42,488 nt of DNA from Candidatus Nealsoniibacteriota bacterium (GCA_003560665.1 PWKK01000026.1:1-42488), one strand, 5' to 3'. Counted from the first letter of the stretch, positions 26,394 to 35,966 are shown. Program-made: numbers and translations. Notes: generated by a model not told the origin, from the letters alone.

Positions 26394-27359
26394 TCAAATC
26401 ATTCTCTTGAACTCCTCTACCATCGGCACACCGTTCGGATCGGTGTTATAAACTTCGGCCAAGTAATAGGAGGTCCATGCGGAAAGAAGAACGGAAGAAA
26501 AAACCTTCTCCATTCTTGAGCTTCCTCTAATTTCAATCTCAATGATGCCGAATCCTCTTTCCTCTAAAATCTTTTTTAATGCCTTCATTCTTTTTTGATT
26601 CCGCGAGTCGTCTTCTTTGTCAACTAAGAAAATAAATTTCATCTTCTCGCTTAAGCTTTCTGTCGCGAGTGTTTTGTCAAATCCGGTCATTTCGTTGTGA
26701 TTTAGTTCAGGAATCAGGTTGTAGAACGCAGGTATTTTAGAAGTCTCGTTAAAATTTATCTTCCAAACAGAAGCAACAACGCTGTTTCTGCTTGAAGCAT
26801 AAACAACAGGCACCACCTCTCTCATTTCCAGAGATATTTTCTTGCTTTCCTCTTTTATCTCTATTTGTCTTTCCTTTAAAGAATCCGCCAGCATTTCCGT
26901 TTCCCCTTCCTGCCCTTCTACTCTTATCATCTTTAAAAGAGCTTTAAAGCTGTAACCGAGAGCCACTCTCGGCTGAATACCGTTTTGCGGAAGTTCGATG
27001 TAAGGGACTTGCCTTTTTTTTGCCATCTCTAAAAGCCTTCCTCCTTTCGTAATAACAGAAAGTGGTATATTTTTCTCAAAAGCAAGATTAAACGAATCCA
27101 AAACCTCTTCCGTGTTCCCCGAGTAAGACGCGGCGATAATTCCCGTACCGCTAAAATCGACTTCCGGAAGGCCGTAATCGCGGTGCAGATAAAGTGGAAA
27201 ATCAGGAAAAACAGCTTTCAAAACATCTCCCTGCAGGTGCGAGCCACCCATTCCCAGTAAAACGTATTTTTTAAAGCTTCCCCACTTCTCCTCGTTTTTT
27301 ATTTCCGGAGAAAAACCAAACTGATCCGGAAAATTATCGATATCTTCTTTAATTGCCAT
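26394..27359 (-). CDS. SIS-domain bifunctional phosphoglucose/phosphomannose isomerase-like
   Basis: YVLLGMGGSHLQGDVLKA...IIAASYSGNTEEVLDSF...IPELNHNEMTGFD...YLAEVYNTDPNGVPMVEEFKRMI. Confidence 0.88.
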   Translation of the reverse strand: MAIKEDIDNFPDQFGFSPEIKNEEKWGSFKKYVLLGMGGSHLQGDVLKAVFPDFPLYLHRDYGLPEVDFSGTGIIAASYSGNTEEVLDSFNLAFEKNIPLSVITKGGRLLEMAKKRQVPYIELPQNGIQPRVALGYSFKALLKMIRVEGQEGETEMLADSLKERQIEIKEESKKISLEMREVVPVVYASSRNSVVASVWKINFNETSKIPAFYNLIPELNHNEMTGFDKTLATESLSEKMKFIFLVDKEDDSRNQKRMKALKKILEERGFGIIEIEIRGSSRMEKVFSSVLLSAWTSYYLAEVYNTDPNGVPMVEEFKRMI

Positions 27360-27364
27360 GTTCC

Positions 27365-28531
27365 TTACTCTTTAACAACTTTTTGAAAGACCTTTATTTG
27401 TTTTTCAATCATCGCTTTTTTAGAAAACTTTTCCTGTGTAAACTTTTTCGCTTCCCGAACCATTCTTTCTCTCTTTTCCCTGTTTCCAAGAATCTCAATG
27501 ACCGCATCCGCAAAATATTTTTCTTCTTCAAGAACTACCGCCTTCCCCTCCGGATAGACCTCTTTTTGTATTGGCGAAACAAGAGCTACTACCGGTGTTT
27601 CCGCAAGCATCGCTTCCCCAACTACCAGCCCTTGTGTTTCCGTTTGCGAAGAAAAAACAAACAAATCACAGGCCCCATAAACACTTTGTGCCTCTTCTCT
27701 TTCCAGTGGTCCAGTGCAAATAACTCTGTCGCCAACACCCATCTTTTTTGCATCTGCCTTTACCTCTTCTATGTCTCCGGGACCGACAAAAAGAAGAACG
27801 GCCGGAAAATTTTTCTCTTTTAGCTCCCGAATCATTTTTAAAAGAACACCCAAGTTTTTCTCTTTCGACATTCTCCCTAGATAAAGAAGAGTTTTCATCT
27901 TTTCCGGAATCTTAAACTTCTTCTTTAGCTCTTTTTTGGTAAATGATTTTTTTGGAGCATCTATTCCCGTTGGTATTACGGTAATGGGCGTTTTTACTCC
28001 GTACCGAACAAGCCTTCTTTTCATCATGTCACTCGGAGTCATAATAGCATCCACTTTGTTACAAAGCGACTTTGTTCTCCTTCTCATCCAGTAAGCCCCC
28101 ATCTCTCCGGCATAAAGGCGTCCGTACTCCTCAACCAGCGTGTGGTAGAAAAGCACTTTCTTTTTTCGAGACTTTAACATGTGAATTTCGAACGCGTTTG
28201 CTGCCCAGGTAACCGTATGTAGCCAATACACGTCCGGATCAAACTCTTCTGAAAGTTTTGCTATTTTTCCCCCTGAGTTTATTCTAAAAACCCTTTCTTC
28301 TTTTCCAAGTAGATTAACGGCTAAAGTGTGAAAGATAAGAGAAGAAGGAACTGTACGGTGTTCCGGTCTCGTTTTTTTCATTTTGTAGTCGGGCGCAACT
28401 ATCATTGCCTTGTGCCCCCGTTCTAAAAGACCATCAACAGCTGTGTTTAGTGATGCTGTTACACCGTTTGGCAGAGGATAGGTTAAAGAAGAAACCATTA
28501 TTCTCAGCGAATCGGTTTTTTGTTTTTTCAT
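27365..28531 (-). CDS. GT4-family glycosyltransferase
   Basis: SLTYPLPNGVTASLNTAVDGLLERGHKAMIVAPD...VIPTGIDAPKKSF...LLYLGRMSKEKNLGVLLKM...CDLFVFSSQTETQGLVVGEAMLAETPVVA. Confidence 0.93.
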   Translation of the reverse strand: MKKQKTDSLRIMVSSLTYPLPNGVTASLNTAVDGLLERGHKAMIVAPDYKMKKTRPEHRTVPSSLIFHTLAVNLLGKEERVFRINSGGKIAKLSEEFDPDVYWLHTVTWAANAFEIHMLKSRKKKVLFYHTLVEEYGRLYAGEMGAYWMRRRTKSLCNKVDAIMTPSDMMKRRLVRYGVKTPITVIPTGIDAPKKSFTKKELKKKFKIPEKMKTLLYLGRMSKEKNLGVLLKMIRELKEKNFPAVLLFVGPGDIEEVKADAKKMGVGDRVICTGPLEREEAQSVYGACDLFVFSSQTETQGLVVGEAMLAETPVVALVSPIQKEVYPEGKAVVLEEEKYFADAVIEILGNREKRERMVREAKKFTQEKFSKKAMIEKQIKVFQKVVKE

Positions 28532-28569
28532 ATTTTTTTTTGTTATAATACTGTTTCCCAGTTTACCAT

Positions 28570-28594
28570 AAAAAAAAACCGACTAAAAGCCGGT
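28570..28594 (-). terminator. Intrinsic terminator overlapping the stop codon of the 28583-29062 CDS
   Basis: ACCGGCU-UUU-AGUCGGU followed by UUUUUUUU on the minus strand. Confidence 0.65.
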
Positions 28595-29062
28595 ATACGA
28601 AAATTGTTTTCCGTTTCTCGCTATTCCTTCTGCTATTTGTGATATTTGCCGGTAATCATTTATCATTTCATCTGAAAAGATGGTCTGCCAAAAGAAACGT
28701 AAATCTTTTCTCTTCCACAGATTAAAATGAACAAGGTGCCATCCTTTGTGAAAATCAATGGGCATGGCTATCTTTATCTTTTTTTTCCCGTTTTCACTCC
28801 GTGGTGGCCAGTGATGAAATCCGTCTCTCCTTACAAGAAGAACGCTTTCTCCTCTGATATGGTAAATATCTTTTTTTGTTATCTTTTTCCCATTCTTCTT
28901 TACTGCCCACATTAATTTTCTATAACTCTCTGCTATTTCCAAAACATCACTTTTATCTCGAACGTCAAGACCAAAGACGAGAAGAAAACCTTCTTGAAAT
29001 TCAGGGTACTTTTTTTTAAAGAACGACGCTACATCGCACGGCTTCGTTTGCTCTTCTATCAA
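28583..29062 (-). CDS. Hypothetical protein
   Basis: 159-aa ORF with terminator at its 3' end; no family recognised. Confidence 0.65.
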   Translation of the reverse strand: MIEEQTKPCDVASFFKKKYPEFQEGFLLVFGLDVRDKSDVLEIAESYRKLMWAVKKNGKKITKKDIYHIRGESVLLVRRDGFHHWPPRSENGKKKIKIAMPIDFHKGWHLVHFNLWKRKDLRFFWQTIFSDEMINDYRQISQIAEGIARNGKQFSYTGF

Positions 29063-29127
29063 CTCATCTCCTCCTTTTTAAAAATTATTACAGCATCATA
29101 CCCCTTCCAGAAAAAATGTGCAACCCC

Positions 29128-29162
29128 TATAAAAATTACGGGGTCTGGCCCCGCAATTTATA
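29128..29162. repeat. REP-like palindrome, possible bidirectional terminator
   Basis: ATAAAAATTa-CGGGG-TCTGG-CCCCG-cAATTTATA; GC-rich core 29139-29153. Confidence 0.6.
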
Positions 29163-29180
29163 AAATCTTTGCACGTCTTT

Positions 29181-29681
29181 TTATTTGCTCTCTTGCGTAT
29201 CCTCTTCCTCTTTTTCTGAAGACAAACTTGTTCTATTGCCGACTTCATCTTTCCCCCAAGCTGTGATTCCAAGCAAAACATAGTAGGCTATATTGGCAAG
29301 AGGAATCACCATCAAAACACTCCACCAGCCGGGTTTTTTAAAGTACTTAAATATTTCCCACATCCAAATTACCACGTAGACCACAAGAACCAGCCCCAAC
29401 AGCTGCCCTAAAATTGGAATAGGACTTAGAACAACTAAAGTTACCGGCCACCAGTGCATTTTTGCCATCTTACTCATCAGATAAAGGTTGGCAACCGGGA
29501 TAAAGGCAAACCACGACTTGTCCACTCCCATCTTTTTTGCCAGCGTCATCAGGGCAAAAGCTACATACAAATAAAACGCCAACATTAAAATTAGATAAAC
29601 AATAATTTCTGTATTAGAAACCGTTGCCTCCACCTGACCGGCGGAAATCTCCTGCATTAATAGTTCTAATTCCTCATTCAT
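29181..29681 (-). CDS. DUF5684-like membrane protein
   Basis: KKMGVDKSWFAFIPVANLYLMSKMAKMHWWPVTLVVLSPIPILGQLLGLVLVVYVVIWMWEIFKYFKKPGWWSVLMVIPLANIAYYVLLGITAWGK. Confidence 0.8.
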   Translation of the reverse strand: MNEELELLMQEISAGQVEATVSNTEIIVYLILMLAFYLYVAFALMTLAKKMGVDKSWFAFIPVANLYLMSKMAKMHWWPVTLVVLSPIPILGQLLGLVLVVYVVIWMWEIFKYFKKPGWWSVLMVIPLANIAYYVLLGITAWGKDEVGNRTSLSSEKEEEDTQESK

Positions 29682-29733
29682 GCTTTATTTATTGAATTTT
29701 TCAACAACTTTTACGTCTCAACTCTTTTGCTAA

Positions 29734-30435
29734 CTAATCAAGTATGTTTATTTTTTCTCTTAGCTCTCTTACCATTTGCACAACCTCGTTAAATCTTTCT
29801 CTGATACTTTCCATATCTTTTTCTCCGACTTCTCTGATGGTTACTCCCCTCTGCAACACTTCGTTTAACTTAGTTCTCGTTTGCGAATCAAGAACTCCTG
29901 TTGCCGACAAGCCGTGTTTTCTTTGAAAGTTGATCAACGCTTGCTTCGTGTTCGGACCAAAGTAGTTTGTTTCGTTCCCCGGAGAGCCTCCACCGCTTGT
30001 TGCAACCCTGGTTTCCGGATCAGTGTTAAGTGCCCTTTGCAAATAACGAACGGCTTCTCCCGTTGCCCTCTCTCTTAACTCATAACTGAAAGAAAAATCT
30101 GCCGGAACTCCTTTTGTTTGAATGGTTCTTACTACTTCTTCGGGAACGGCAAGCACATCCTTGGAAATCTCCTGAAGTTTTTCCATTGCAACAGTAATCC
30201 CCTCTCTTACTTCTTTCCTCGCTACTTCTCTCTCCTTCGCATCTTCCTCGATTTCTTCTTGATGGACAACAGTGCTTACGGTGTCTCTCACTTTTTCGAT
30301 CGTCAACTCTTTTTTATTTTTCTCGTCAAGAGCTTCTCCAAAGACGGGAGCAAGGGCAGAAAAAGCAATAGCAACGGCCATCAAAACAACAATTACCACC
30401 TTTATTGTGTTGATCATCTGTTTTCTTTTTTTCAT
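29734..30435 (-). CDS. Secreted peptidoglycan-binding domain protein
   Basis: N-terminal TM/signal; GEAVRYLQRALNTDPETRVATSGGGSPGNETNYFGPNTKQALINFQRKHGLSATGVLDSQTRTKLNEVL. Confidence 0.88.
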   Translation of the reverse strand: MKKRKQMINTIKVVIVVLMAVAIAFSALAPVFGEALDEKNKKELTIEKVRDTVSTVVHQEEIEEDAKEREVARKEVREGITVAMEKLQEISKDVLAVPEEVVRTIQTKGVPADFSFSYELRERATGEAVRYLQRALNTDPETRVATSGGGSPGNETNYFGPNTKQALINFQRKHGLSATGVLDSQTRTKLNEVLQRGVTIREVGEKDMESIRERFNEVVQMVRELREKINILD

Positions 30436-30454
30436 AAGCTAAATATTTACTCTT

Positions 30455-32023
30455 TTATAAGTCGTAATCCATTTCTTCTAGAATCTTTTCTTTTTCCGGG
30501 TGCGGTTGTGTTCCTCCCTGCCAGTTGTAAAACCAGCTGTCTATATACTCTCCGCTAAAATCACTTTCATCTCCGTCTATAACCTGAGTGATTACATAGC
30601 GATAGATGGTATAGAAGCCAAGCCCTGTGTCGGTAAAAGTCTTTTCATCGCTCGAACCAATCTTTGTATACGGTCCTTCAGTTCCTTCTCCTCGATAAAT
30701 ATAATATCCTTCCACACCTGTTTGGTCGGTTTCCCACGATAGCGTTAACTCTCCGAGATCTGTCGCTTCTGCCTCTATTGCAAACGGAGTCGGAGACCAG
30801 TCCATCGTCACTTTCAGTTCTCTACTGTGTCCACTCTCCTCTCCGTCAACTGTTTGTGTGACTGTAAGATAGTAAGTTTCCATATACTCAAGTCCTCTGA
30901 CAATTCCGCTCATTTCTGTGGTATCTCCATAAACTGTGCGCGGACCTCCGGATTGATCTGCTATATAAGCAGTAAAGTAATCTGCATCTCTGTCGCTTTT
31001 CCACGTCAGTCTTACTTCTCCGTAAGCAATAATCGCTCCACGAAGATCTTTTGGTGCATCGGCAGCTCCTTCATCCTCTTCTTCCTTTTCTTCCTCTTCT
31101 TCTTTCTCTTCATCCTCTTCTTCCTCTTCTTCTTTCTCCCCCTCTTCTTTGGTGTAACAAGTTACAATATCAAGCAAGGGAGAAGAGGTAAACCTTCCAT
31201 TTCTTAGATAGTAAGTGTAAGAACTGTCAGGAGAAAGCCCTGTATCGTTGATTCTTTCCGAATGACTGGACTGAGCCCATGTTTCAATTCTCGTACTTCC
31301 TCTAAAAAGAGATACATCTGATCCGTCGATAAAGCTGTAGTTCAATCTAATAGAGTTCTCTGTAGAGCTGTAACAGCTCAAGTTTCCGTGAGAATCTTCT
31401 TCTCCTTCTTTATCTTCTTCCAACTCCTCACACTCCTCTATTTTTCTGCGTAAATCTTGAATATCTTTAATGATTTGTATTATCCTCTCTTTAATTTCTT
31501 CCTTTCTCTCGGGGTCAACTACTTCGATAATTATTTTTCCGTCTAATATCTTGTTGAGTTTCTTTTGTGTTTGTATCGCCACAATACCCGTCGGTTCGGT
31601 AATCCCCCAAGGGTGCAGTATCTCGGTCGCATACTTTTGTTGAAATTTAATAACCGCATTTAGAGTAATATTTCCAAAACGTTTAACTTCTTCTCCGGGA
31701 GAACCTACTCCGTACTCACTAAGCCTTGTATCGGGATCGGCGTTCAAAATTATCTGCATATATTTTATCTCGATTCCATAGTCTTCGTATCGATAGGAAC
31801 TAACCTCCGGGAACCTGAAGTCTTCGGGAATTCTAGGAAAGGTGGCTGCCACCTTCTCTCCTTCAAGAAGAGCTTCCATGTCTTCGGAAACCTCTTGCAC
31901 TCTATCTCTAATATCTCTTAGCTCTTCTCTAATTTCTTCTTCCGAACATCCTCCGTAAACCGGTGCAACAAAGGCAAAAAGAAGAAAAGCCGCTAATCCC
32001 CCGAGAAATATTTTTTTAATCAT
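30455..32023 (-). CDS. Secreted PG-binding protein with acidic linker and FN3-like domains
   Basis: Signal MIKKIFLGGLAAFLLFAFVAPVYG; IKYMQIILNADPDTRLSEYGVGSPGEEVKRFGNITLNAVIKFQQKYATEILHPWGITEPTG; two FN3-like repeats (APKDLRGAIIAYGEVRLTWK; PTPFAIEAEATDLGELTLSWE). Confidence 0.88.
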   Translation of the reverse strand: MIKKIFLGGLAAFLLFAFVAPVYGGCSEEEIREELRDIRDRVQEVSEDMEALLEGEKVAATFPRIPEDFRFPEVSSYRYEDYGIEIKYMQIILNADPDTRLSEYGVGSPGEEVKRFGNITLNAVIKFQQKYATEILHPWGITEPTGIVAIQTQKKLNKILDGKIIIEVVDPERKEEIKERIIQIIKDIQDLRRKIEECEELEEDKEGEEDSHGNLSCYSSTENSIRLNYSFIDGSDVSLFRGSTRIETWAQSSHSERINDTGLSPDSSYTYYLRNGRFTSSPLLDIVTCYTKEEGEKEEEEEEDEEKEEEEEKEEEDEGAADAPKDLRGAIIAYGEVRLTWKSDRDADYFTAYIADQSGGPRTVYGDTTEMSGIVRGLEYMETYYLTVTQTVDGEESGHSRELKVTMDWSPTPFAIEAEATDLGELTLSWETDQTGVEGYYIYRGEGTEGPYTKIGSSDEKTFTDTGLGFYTIYRYVITQVIDGDESDFSGEYIDSWFYNWQGGTQPHPEKEKILEEMDYDL

Positions 32024-32061
32024 TTTTCTTTCATATTTAAATTTATAATCATCTCACTTTA

Positions 32062-33246
32062 TTAATACATTTTAATACATCTTACGGAAATAGCGTTTTC
32101 TTTGGAAAGAAGAGTGCGGTTAATTCCTGTACGTCCGGAATACAAGCTTCTGCTCCAAACAGATGTCCTCAGATCGCTGGAAGTCCAAAAACTGGTTCCA
32201 TCCTCGAGACCGTTAAAAGAACCGTCCATTTCTCTTCCTCCTGCAGGAAGAGCGGAAAATCCCGATAAGTTGCTTCCGTCCCAACCCGATTGAGATTTCA
32301 ACTCATCTCCCTCTCCACTCCCTCTCCATCCACCTCCGTCCGCTTCTGTCTGACTTATTCCGAGATGCTTCTCTAACTCTTTAAAGTCAGCATCACTCGG
32401 CAGCGTCCATCTTGAAGGACAGATATCTTTTGCGGTTTCAAAACTATACAACCTTCCGTAATTGTCGCAGTTTGCCGTATTGTTTTCATAGCACCAGCTT
32501 CCATCGGTCGCATAGTTTAAATTTTCCGCCATCCAACACTGTGATCCGATCTCTATCATATTGTATCTCTGGTTGTCTCTGATATCTATAAAGCTCGTTT
32601 GTCCAGCACAAGAATCTGCAGTTGTTGAGGGGTCGGGGTCAGGCTCTGGATCAGGGTCGGGGTCTGGATCAGGGTCGGGGTCTGGATCAGGGTCGGGTTC
32701 TGGATCGGGTTCTGGTGGTGGAGGAGAAGGAAGACTAGGCGGAGAAGAAGGAACTATCGTAAACTCTCCCCTCAAAATGGCGTTGAGCTTTGCTCTCGTA
32801 GAACTTCCTACAAACCCGGTAGGATAAGAAAGTCCGACCGGTTTTAAAACTTCATTGGCGTACTTTTGTTGGAATCTTTTTGCCGCATTAAATGTCGCTG
32901 GACCGAAAAACTCTGTTTCATTCCCCGGGGATCCCGCTCCGAACTCTGACACCTTTGTCGCCGTATCCTTGTTAAACACAATCTGCAAATATTTAACATC
33001 AGACCCCCTTGAACCTCTACTGAGGTTTCGATTAAAAGTAAACCACTCCGGAATTCCTTCCGTTTTCGTTTCCGTTTCCGGTACTTCTTCTTCGTCTTCC
33101 TCTTCTAGTAAATCCAACAACTTAACAAGAGCTTTTTCCAGATCTTCAAGTTCCTCGTAGATACTGCTTTTTTGTCCTAAAGCGCCACTTACTCCGAAAA
33201 GAAAAACTCCTGCTATCAGTACTCCTAGAAATATTTTTTTAATCAT
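32062..33246 (-). CDS. Secreted PG-binding protein with (DP)n linker and C-terminal FISUMP domain
   Basis: Signal MIKKIFLGVLIAGVFLFGVSGALG; PG-binding domain; DPDPDP linker; DIRDNQRYNMIEIGSQCWMAENLNYATDGSWCYENNTANCDNYGRLYSFETAKDICPSRWTLPSDADFKEL...SVRCIK. Start 33246 favoured over 33300. Confidence 0.88.
   Translation of the reverse strand: MIKKIFLGVLIAGVFLFGVSGALGQKSSIYEELEDLEKALVKLLDLLEEEDEEEVPETETKTEGIPEWFTFNRNLSRGSRGSDVKYLQIVFNKDTATKVSEFGAGSPGNETEFFGPATFNAAKRFQQKYANEVLKPVGLSYPTGFVGSSTRAKLNAILRGEFTIVPSSPPSLPSPPPPEPDPEPDPDPDPDPDPDPDPDPEPDPDPSTTADSCAGQTSFIDIRDNQRYNMIEIGSQCWMAENLNYATDGSWCYENNTANCDNYGRLYSFETAKDICPSRWTLPSDADFKELEKHLGISQTEADGGGWRGSGEGDELKSQSGWDGSNLSGFSALPAGGREMDGSFNGLEDGTSFWTSSDLRTSVWSRSLYSGRTGINRTLLSKENAISVRCIKMY
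32628..32715. repeat. In-frame 18-bp-period tandem repeat encoding (DP)n
   Basis: Repeated 'ggatcagggtcggggtct' units. Confidence 0.85.
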
Positions 33247-33339
33247 TTTTTTGTTGATTCTATCTTCCTGCTTTTTATTATAACAAGAAAGAAAAAACAA
33301 TCAACATCCATCTGAGAAGGCCAGATCCCTCCGGTAGAG

Positions 33340-33369
33340 TGGACAACCCTATCTTTCACGTGATATACT
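33340..33369 (+). promoter_or_regulatory. Sigma70-type promoter for the plus-strand orphan gene
   Basis: TGGACA (33340-33345), 18-nt spacer, TATACT (33364-33369). Confidence 0.5.
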
Positions 33370-33423
33370 TTAAAAGGTACTTTTCACAGAACAAAAAAGG
33401 AGGATGTCAAAGGAGGGTTTTAA

Positions 33424-33810
33424 ATGAACTATCAGAAAAGAAAAGTGCACGAAAGACCCGAAAGGCGTTACATCCCTCCCCTAAAAGACATAGAAAAGGC
33501 AAGAGAAAAAATCAAAACAATTCTCTCTAAAAGCAGCCTTACCGCAAACGAAAGAAATCTACTTGAATACATAAAGGTAACTCTTCTCTTTAGAAAACAC
33601 TGTCAGGTAAAAACAAGGGGAGCGGAAAATCCTTACGAAAATGCACAGATAGAAGCCATGGGAAGAATCAATCTCAGCGAAAAAGAGATTATCGCTCTAA
33701 ACTTTTCGCTAGTGAGGGACCGAAAAAATCTTTCTCTTTTCTTGCCGGAAAAAGAGTTAGATAATTTCTGTGAAAAGATAAAAGAAAAGCTAAACAAAAG
33801 TCCTCCTTAA
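33424..33810 (+). CDS. Hypothetical 128-aa protein
   Basis: ORF with AAAGGAGGG SD 6 nt before ATG, upstream promoter-like sequence and downstream terminator; no family recognised. Confidence 0.75.
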   Translation: MNYQKRKVHERPERRYIPPLKDIEKAREKIKTILSKSSLTANERNLLEYIKVTLLFRKHCQVKTRGAENPYENAQIEAMGRINLSEKEIIALNFSLVRDRKNLSLFLPEKELDNFCEKIKEKLNKSPP

Positions 33811-33835
33811 AGGATGTGCTCGCACATCCTGACAC

Positions 33836-33865
33836 AAAAAAAGCGTGGTTTCTCACGCTTTTTTT
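33836..33865. terminator. Bidirectional intrinsic terminator
   Basis: AAAAAAAGCGTG-GTTTCT-CACGCTTTTTTT between convergent genes. Confidence 0.85.
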
Positions 33866-33918
33866 ATTACTTTGAAAAGAAACTCTCCTTGCAAGTTATA
33901 AACTGAGGGGTAAAAGGG

Positions 33919-33948
33919 AAAGACTCCCCTTCTTATTTGGGAGTCTTT
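33919..33948 (-). terminator. Intrinsic terminator of the 33975-35966 gene
   Basis: AAAGACTCCC...GGGAGTCTTT inverted repeat. Confidence 0.7.
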
Positions 33949-33974
33949 CGCGACTACCTTTTAATCTTCCTTTA

Positions 33975-35966
33975 TTACAGGGATTGCTGAGAAAGGTAAA
34001 TTCTTCCTGTCCTTAAAATCTCGATAAAGTCATACTCGGAAGCGGTCCAGGTAAAGTCGTTTCCTTCTTCGTCTTCCCACTCGATGGATTCTATTGCCAA
34101 TCTTACCCATCCGTAGTTGGTGTTATCGGCGTTATAAACACCGAGCACCTCCAGCTCCTTGGTTCTGCCCTTGGTTATCGTCGATTCGCTGGTAGTACCG
34201 ATCCATGATCCGTCATAGACATCGTTGCCACCAAGCTCTACTACTACATCCCAATGAGCGTCGGTAAAGGTAATGCCCGTAAGAGTAATATCTCCTTCGA
34301 TGGCCTTTACATCAACAACAAGGTAAGCGTTAGCTCTGGTTCTATCTTTGTCGGCTTCGATGCTGCTATCTGTCATCTTAAGCTCGGGGAAAGAAGGGTA
34401 GAGTGCCTGATAGTCTCCTTGAAGATCTCCCTTGAGGTCTATTTCTTTATCGCTGTCGTAAGCGTAAGCAATCTTCTCGTTCTCCTCGTCTAAAATCTCC
34501 GCTTTTATCTTGGCACCGATTCTATCTCCGTCAGTGTCCATATTCATTCCAAAGACGTCAATAACAACGGAAAAGACAACTTCTTTTCCCGCATCGATAT
34601 CCATCTCAACATCAAAGACTACGTAGCCTTCTTTATCTTCTGTTCCACTCTTAATGGTCACTGTCTGAACATCAATCAAGGTGTTTCCTTGGTAGAGAAG
34701 CACGTCTTCAAATATATCTTCAAGTTTGTGATCTTCTCCCTCCAGCTCAACCCTCAGTTTCTCAAGTTCAATGTCGGAATCTTTAACGGAAAGTTTAAAG
34801 TTTAAAAGTTTTACTTCCGTGTTATCATCCTCGTCAACCAGTACCACATTTTCCTTGGGGGAGTCGTTATCTTTGATAGTAAGAACTCCTGTGGTTTCAT
34901 GGTCAAGCTCAAAGCTCCTCCCGCTCACACTGCTTGCAAATACCGAAATACCCGCACCGTCAACGCCTCTTATGGCATTAGAGCCGGTAGGTCCTACGGT
35001 GTAGCTTGTGTTAGTGAAAGTGCTCTTATCGGCAGCTGTAACGGTTACGACAAAATCTTCGTATCCGTCGGCAGGAACCTCGATTTCCAGTCCGCTAAAG
35101 CGGATGTACTTGTCATCCCTTCCTACCGTGTCGCGGTTAATGGCCCTCTCACCTACCACATCTCCGTCAACTTTCAAATACATCTTATCGATATCTCCCC
35201 TGAACTCAGTCATACTTCCTCCGGTAACATAGATATCGATTCTCTGGACATCAATGTCGGAGTCTTCAGCTTCCATCCTGAACATGGCTACATCCTTATT
35301 CTCATTGGGCCTAACACTAACATTTCTGATGTCCGACCTAAGACTTACACTAAGATCCCCTTCTTCTCCGGGAGCTCTGTAAAGAGCATCAACTCTTGCG
35401 GAAAGATTCTTTACGGCATCAGCAATTTCTTTCAACGCCTCCATGATAGTGTTGTCCACCGGGGGCCTTGTTTCCGAAACTCCTTTTTGCAAGATACTGT
35501 TTAATTTAGCTCTTGTTTGTGTTCCCACGAAACCCGTAGGAGCATTAAGCCCGATAGGGTTCAATATTTCAGAAGCATACTTGCTTTGAAACTTGTTAAC
35601 AGCTTCTCTGGTAATGGGGCCGAAATACTCTGTTTCGTTTCCCGGAGATCCCGGGCCGGTCTGAGCCAATCTCGTATCCGGATTGGCGTTAAGAACAATC
35701 TGCAAATACTTTACAGCCATCCCCCTTGAGCCCTGACTGAGGTTCTGATTGAACATGAAGTTAGCGGGTATCCCCTCTATGGATACTGTTTCTCCGGGGG
35801 TCACGTCAGTTGTGGTTCCCAGCTGCTCGGCAATTTTTTGTAGCATTGCTTCCAAAGCAGCCATTTCTTCGCGTATATCGCTCTCTTCTCCTTGTACTTG
35901 TACTGCGCCAAGCGCGACAAAACAGAGAGAAAGAGCCATTATACCAACAATTATTTTCTTTTTCAT
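33975..35966 (-). CDS. Secreted PG-binding protein with long beta-rich ectodomain (S-layer/adhesin-like)
   Basis: Signal MKKKIIVGIMALSLCFVALGAVQVQG; VKYLQIVLNANPDTRLAQTGPGSPGNETEYFGPITREAVNKFQSKYASEILNPIGLNAPTGFVGTQTRAKLN; then ~450-aa beta-rich region. Confidence 0.85.
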   Translation of the reverse strand: MKKKIIVGIMALSLCFVALGAVQVQGEESDIREEMAALEAMLQKIAEQLGTTTDVTPGETVSIEGIPANFMFNQNLSQGSRGMAVKYLQIVLNANPDTRLAQTGPGSPGNETEYFGPITREAVNKFQSKYASEILNPIGLNAPTGFVGTQTRAKLNSILQKGVSETRPPVDNTIMEALKEIADAVKNLSARVDALYRAPGEEGDLSVSLRSDIRNVSVRPNENKDVAMFRMEAEDSDIDVQRIDIYVTGGSMTEFRGDIDKMYLKVDGDVVGERAINRDTVGRDDKYIRFSGLEIEVPADGYEDFVVTVTAADKSTFTNTSYTVGPTGSNAIRGVDGAGISVFASSVSGRSFELDHETTGVLTIKDNDSPKENVVLVDEDDNTEVKLLNFKLSVKDSDIELEKLRVELEGEDHKLEDIFEDVLLYQGNTLIDVQTVTIKSGTEDKEGYVVFDVEMDIDAGKEVVFSVVIDVFGMNMDTDGDRIGAKIKAEILDEENEKIAYAYDSDKEIDLKGDLQGDYQALYPSFPELKMTDSSIEADKDRTRANAYLVVDVKAIEGDITLTGITFTDAHWDVVVELGGNDVYDGSWIGTTSESTITKGRTKELEVLGVYNADNTNYGWVRLAIESIEWEDEEGNDFTWTASEYDFIEILRTGRIYLSQQSL

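Noticed and set aside
32628-32715. Possible CRISPR-like array
   Set aside because: Short 18-bp contiguous in-frame repeats without unique spacers; coding low complexity, no cas genes.
32561-32827. Plus-strand (SG)n ORF
   Set aside because: Antisense reading of the (DP)n linker of the 32062-33246 gene; no SD or family.
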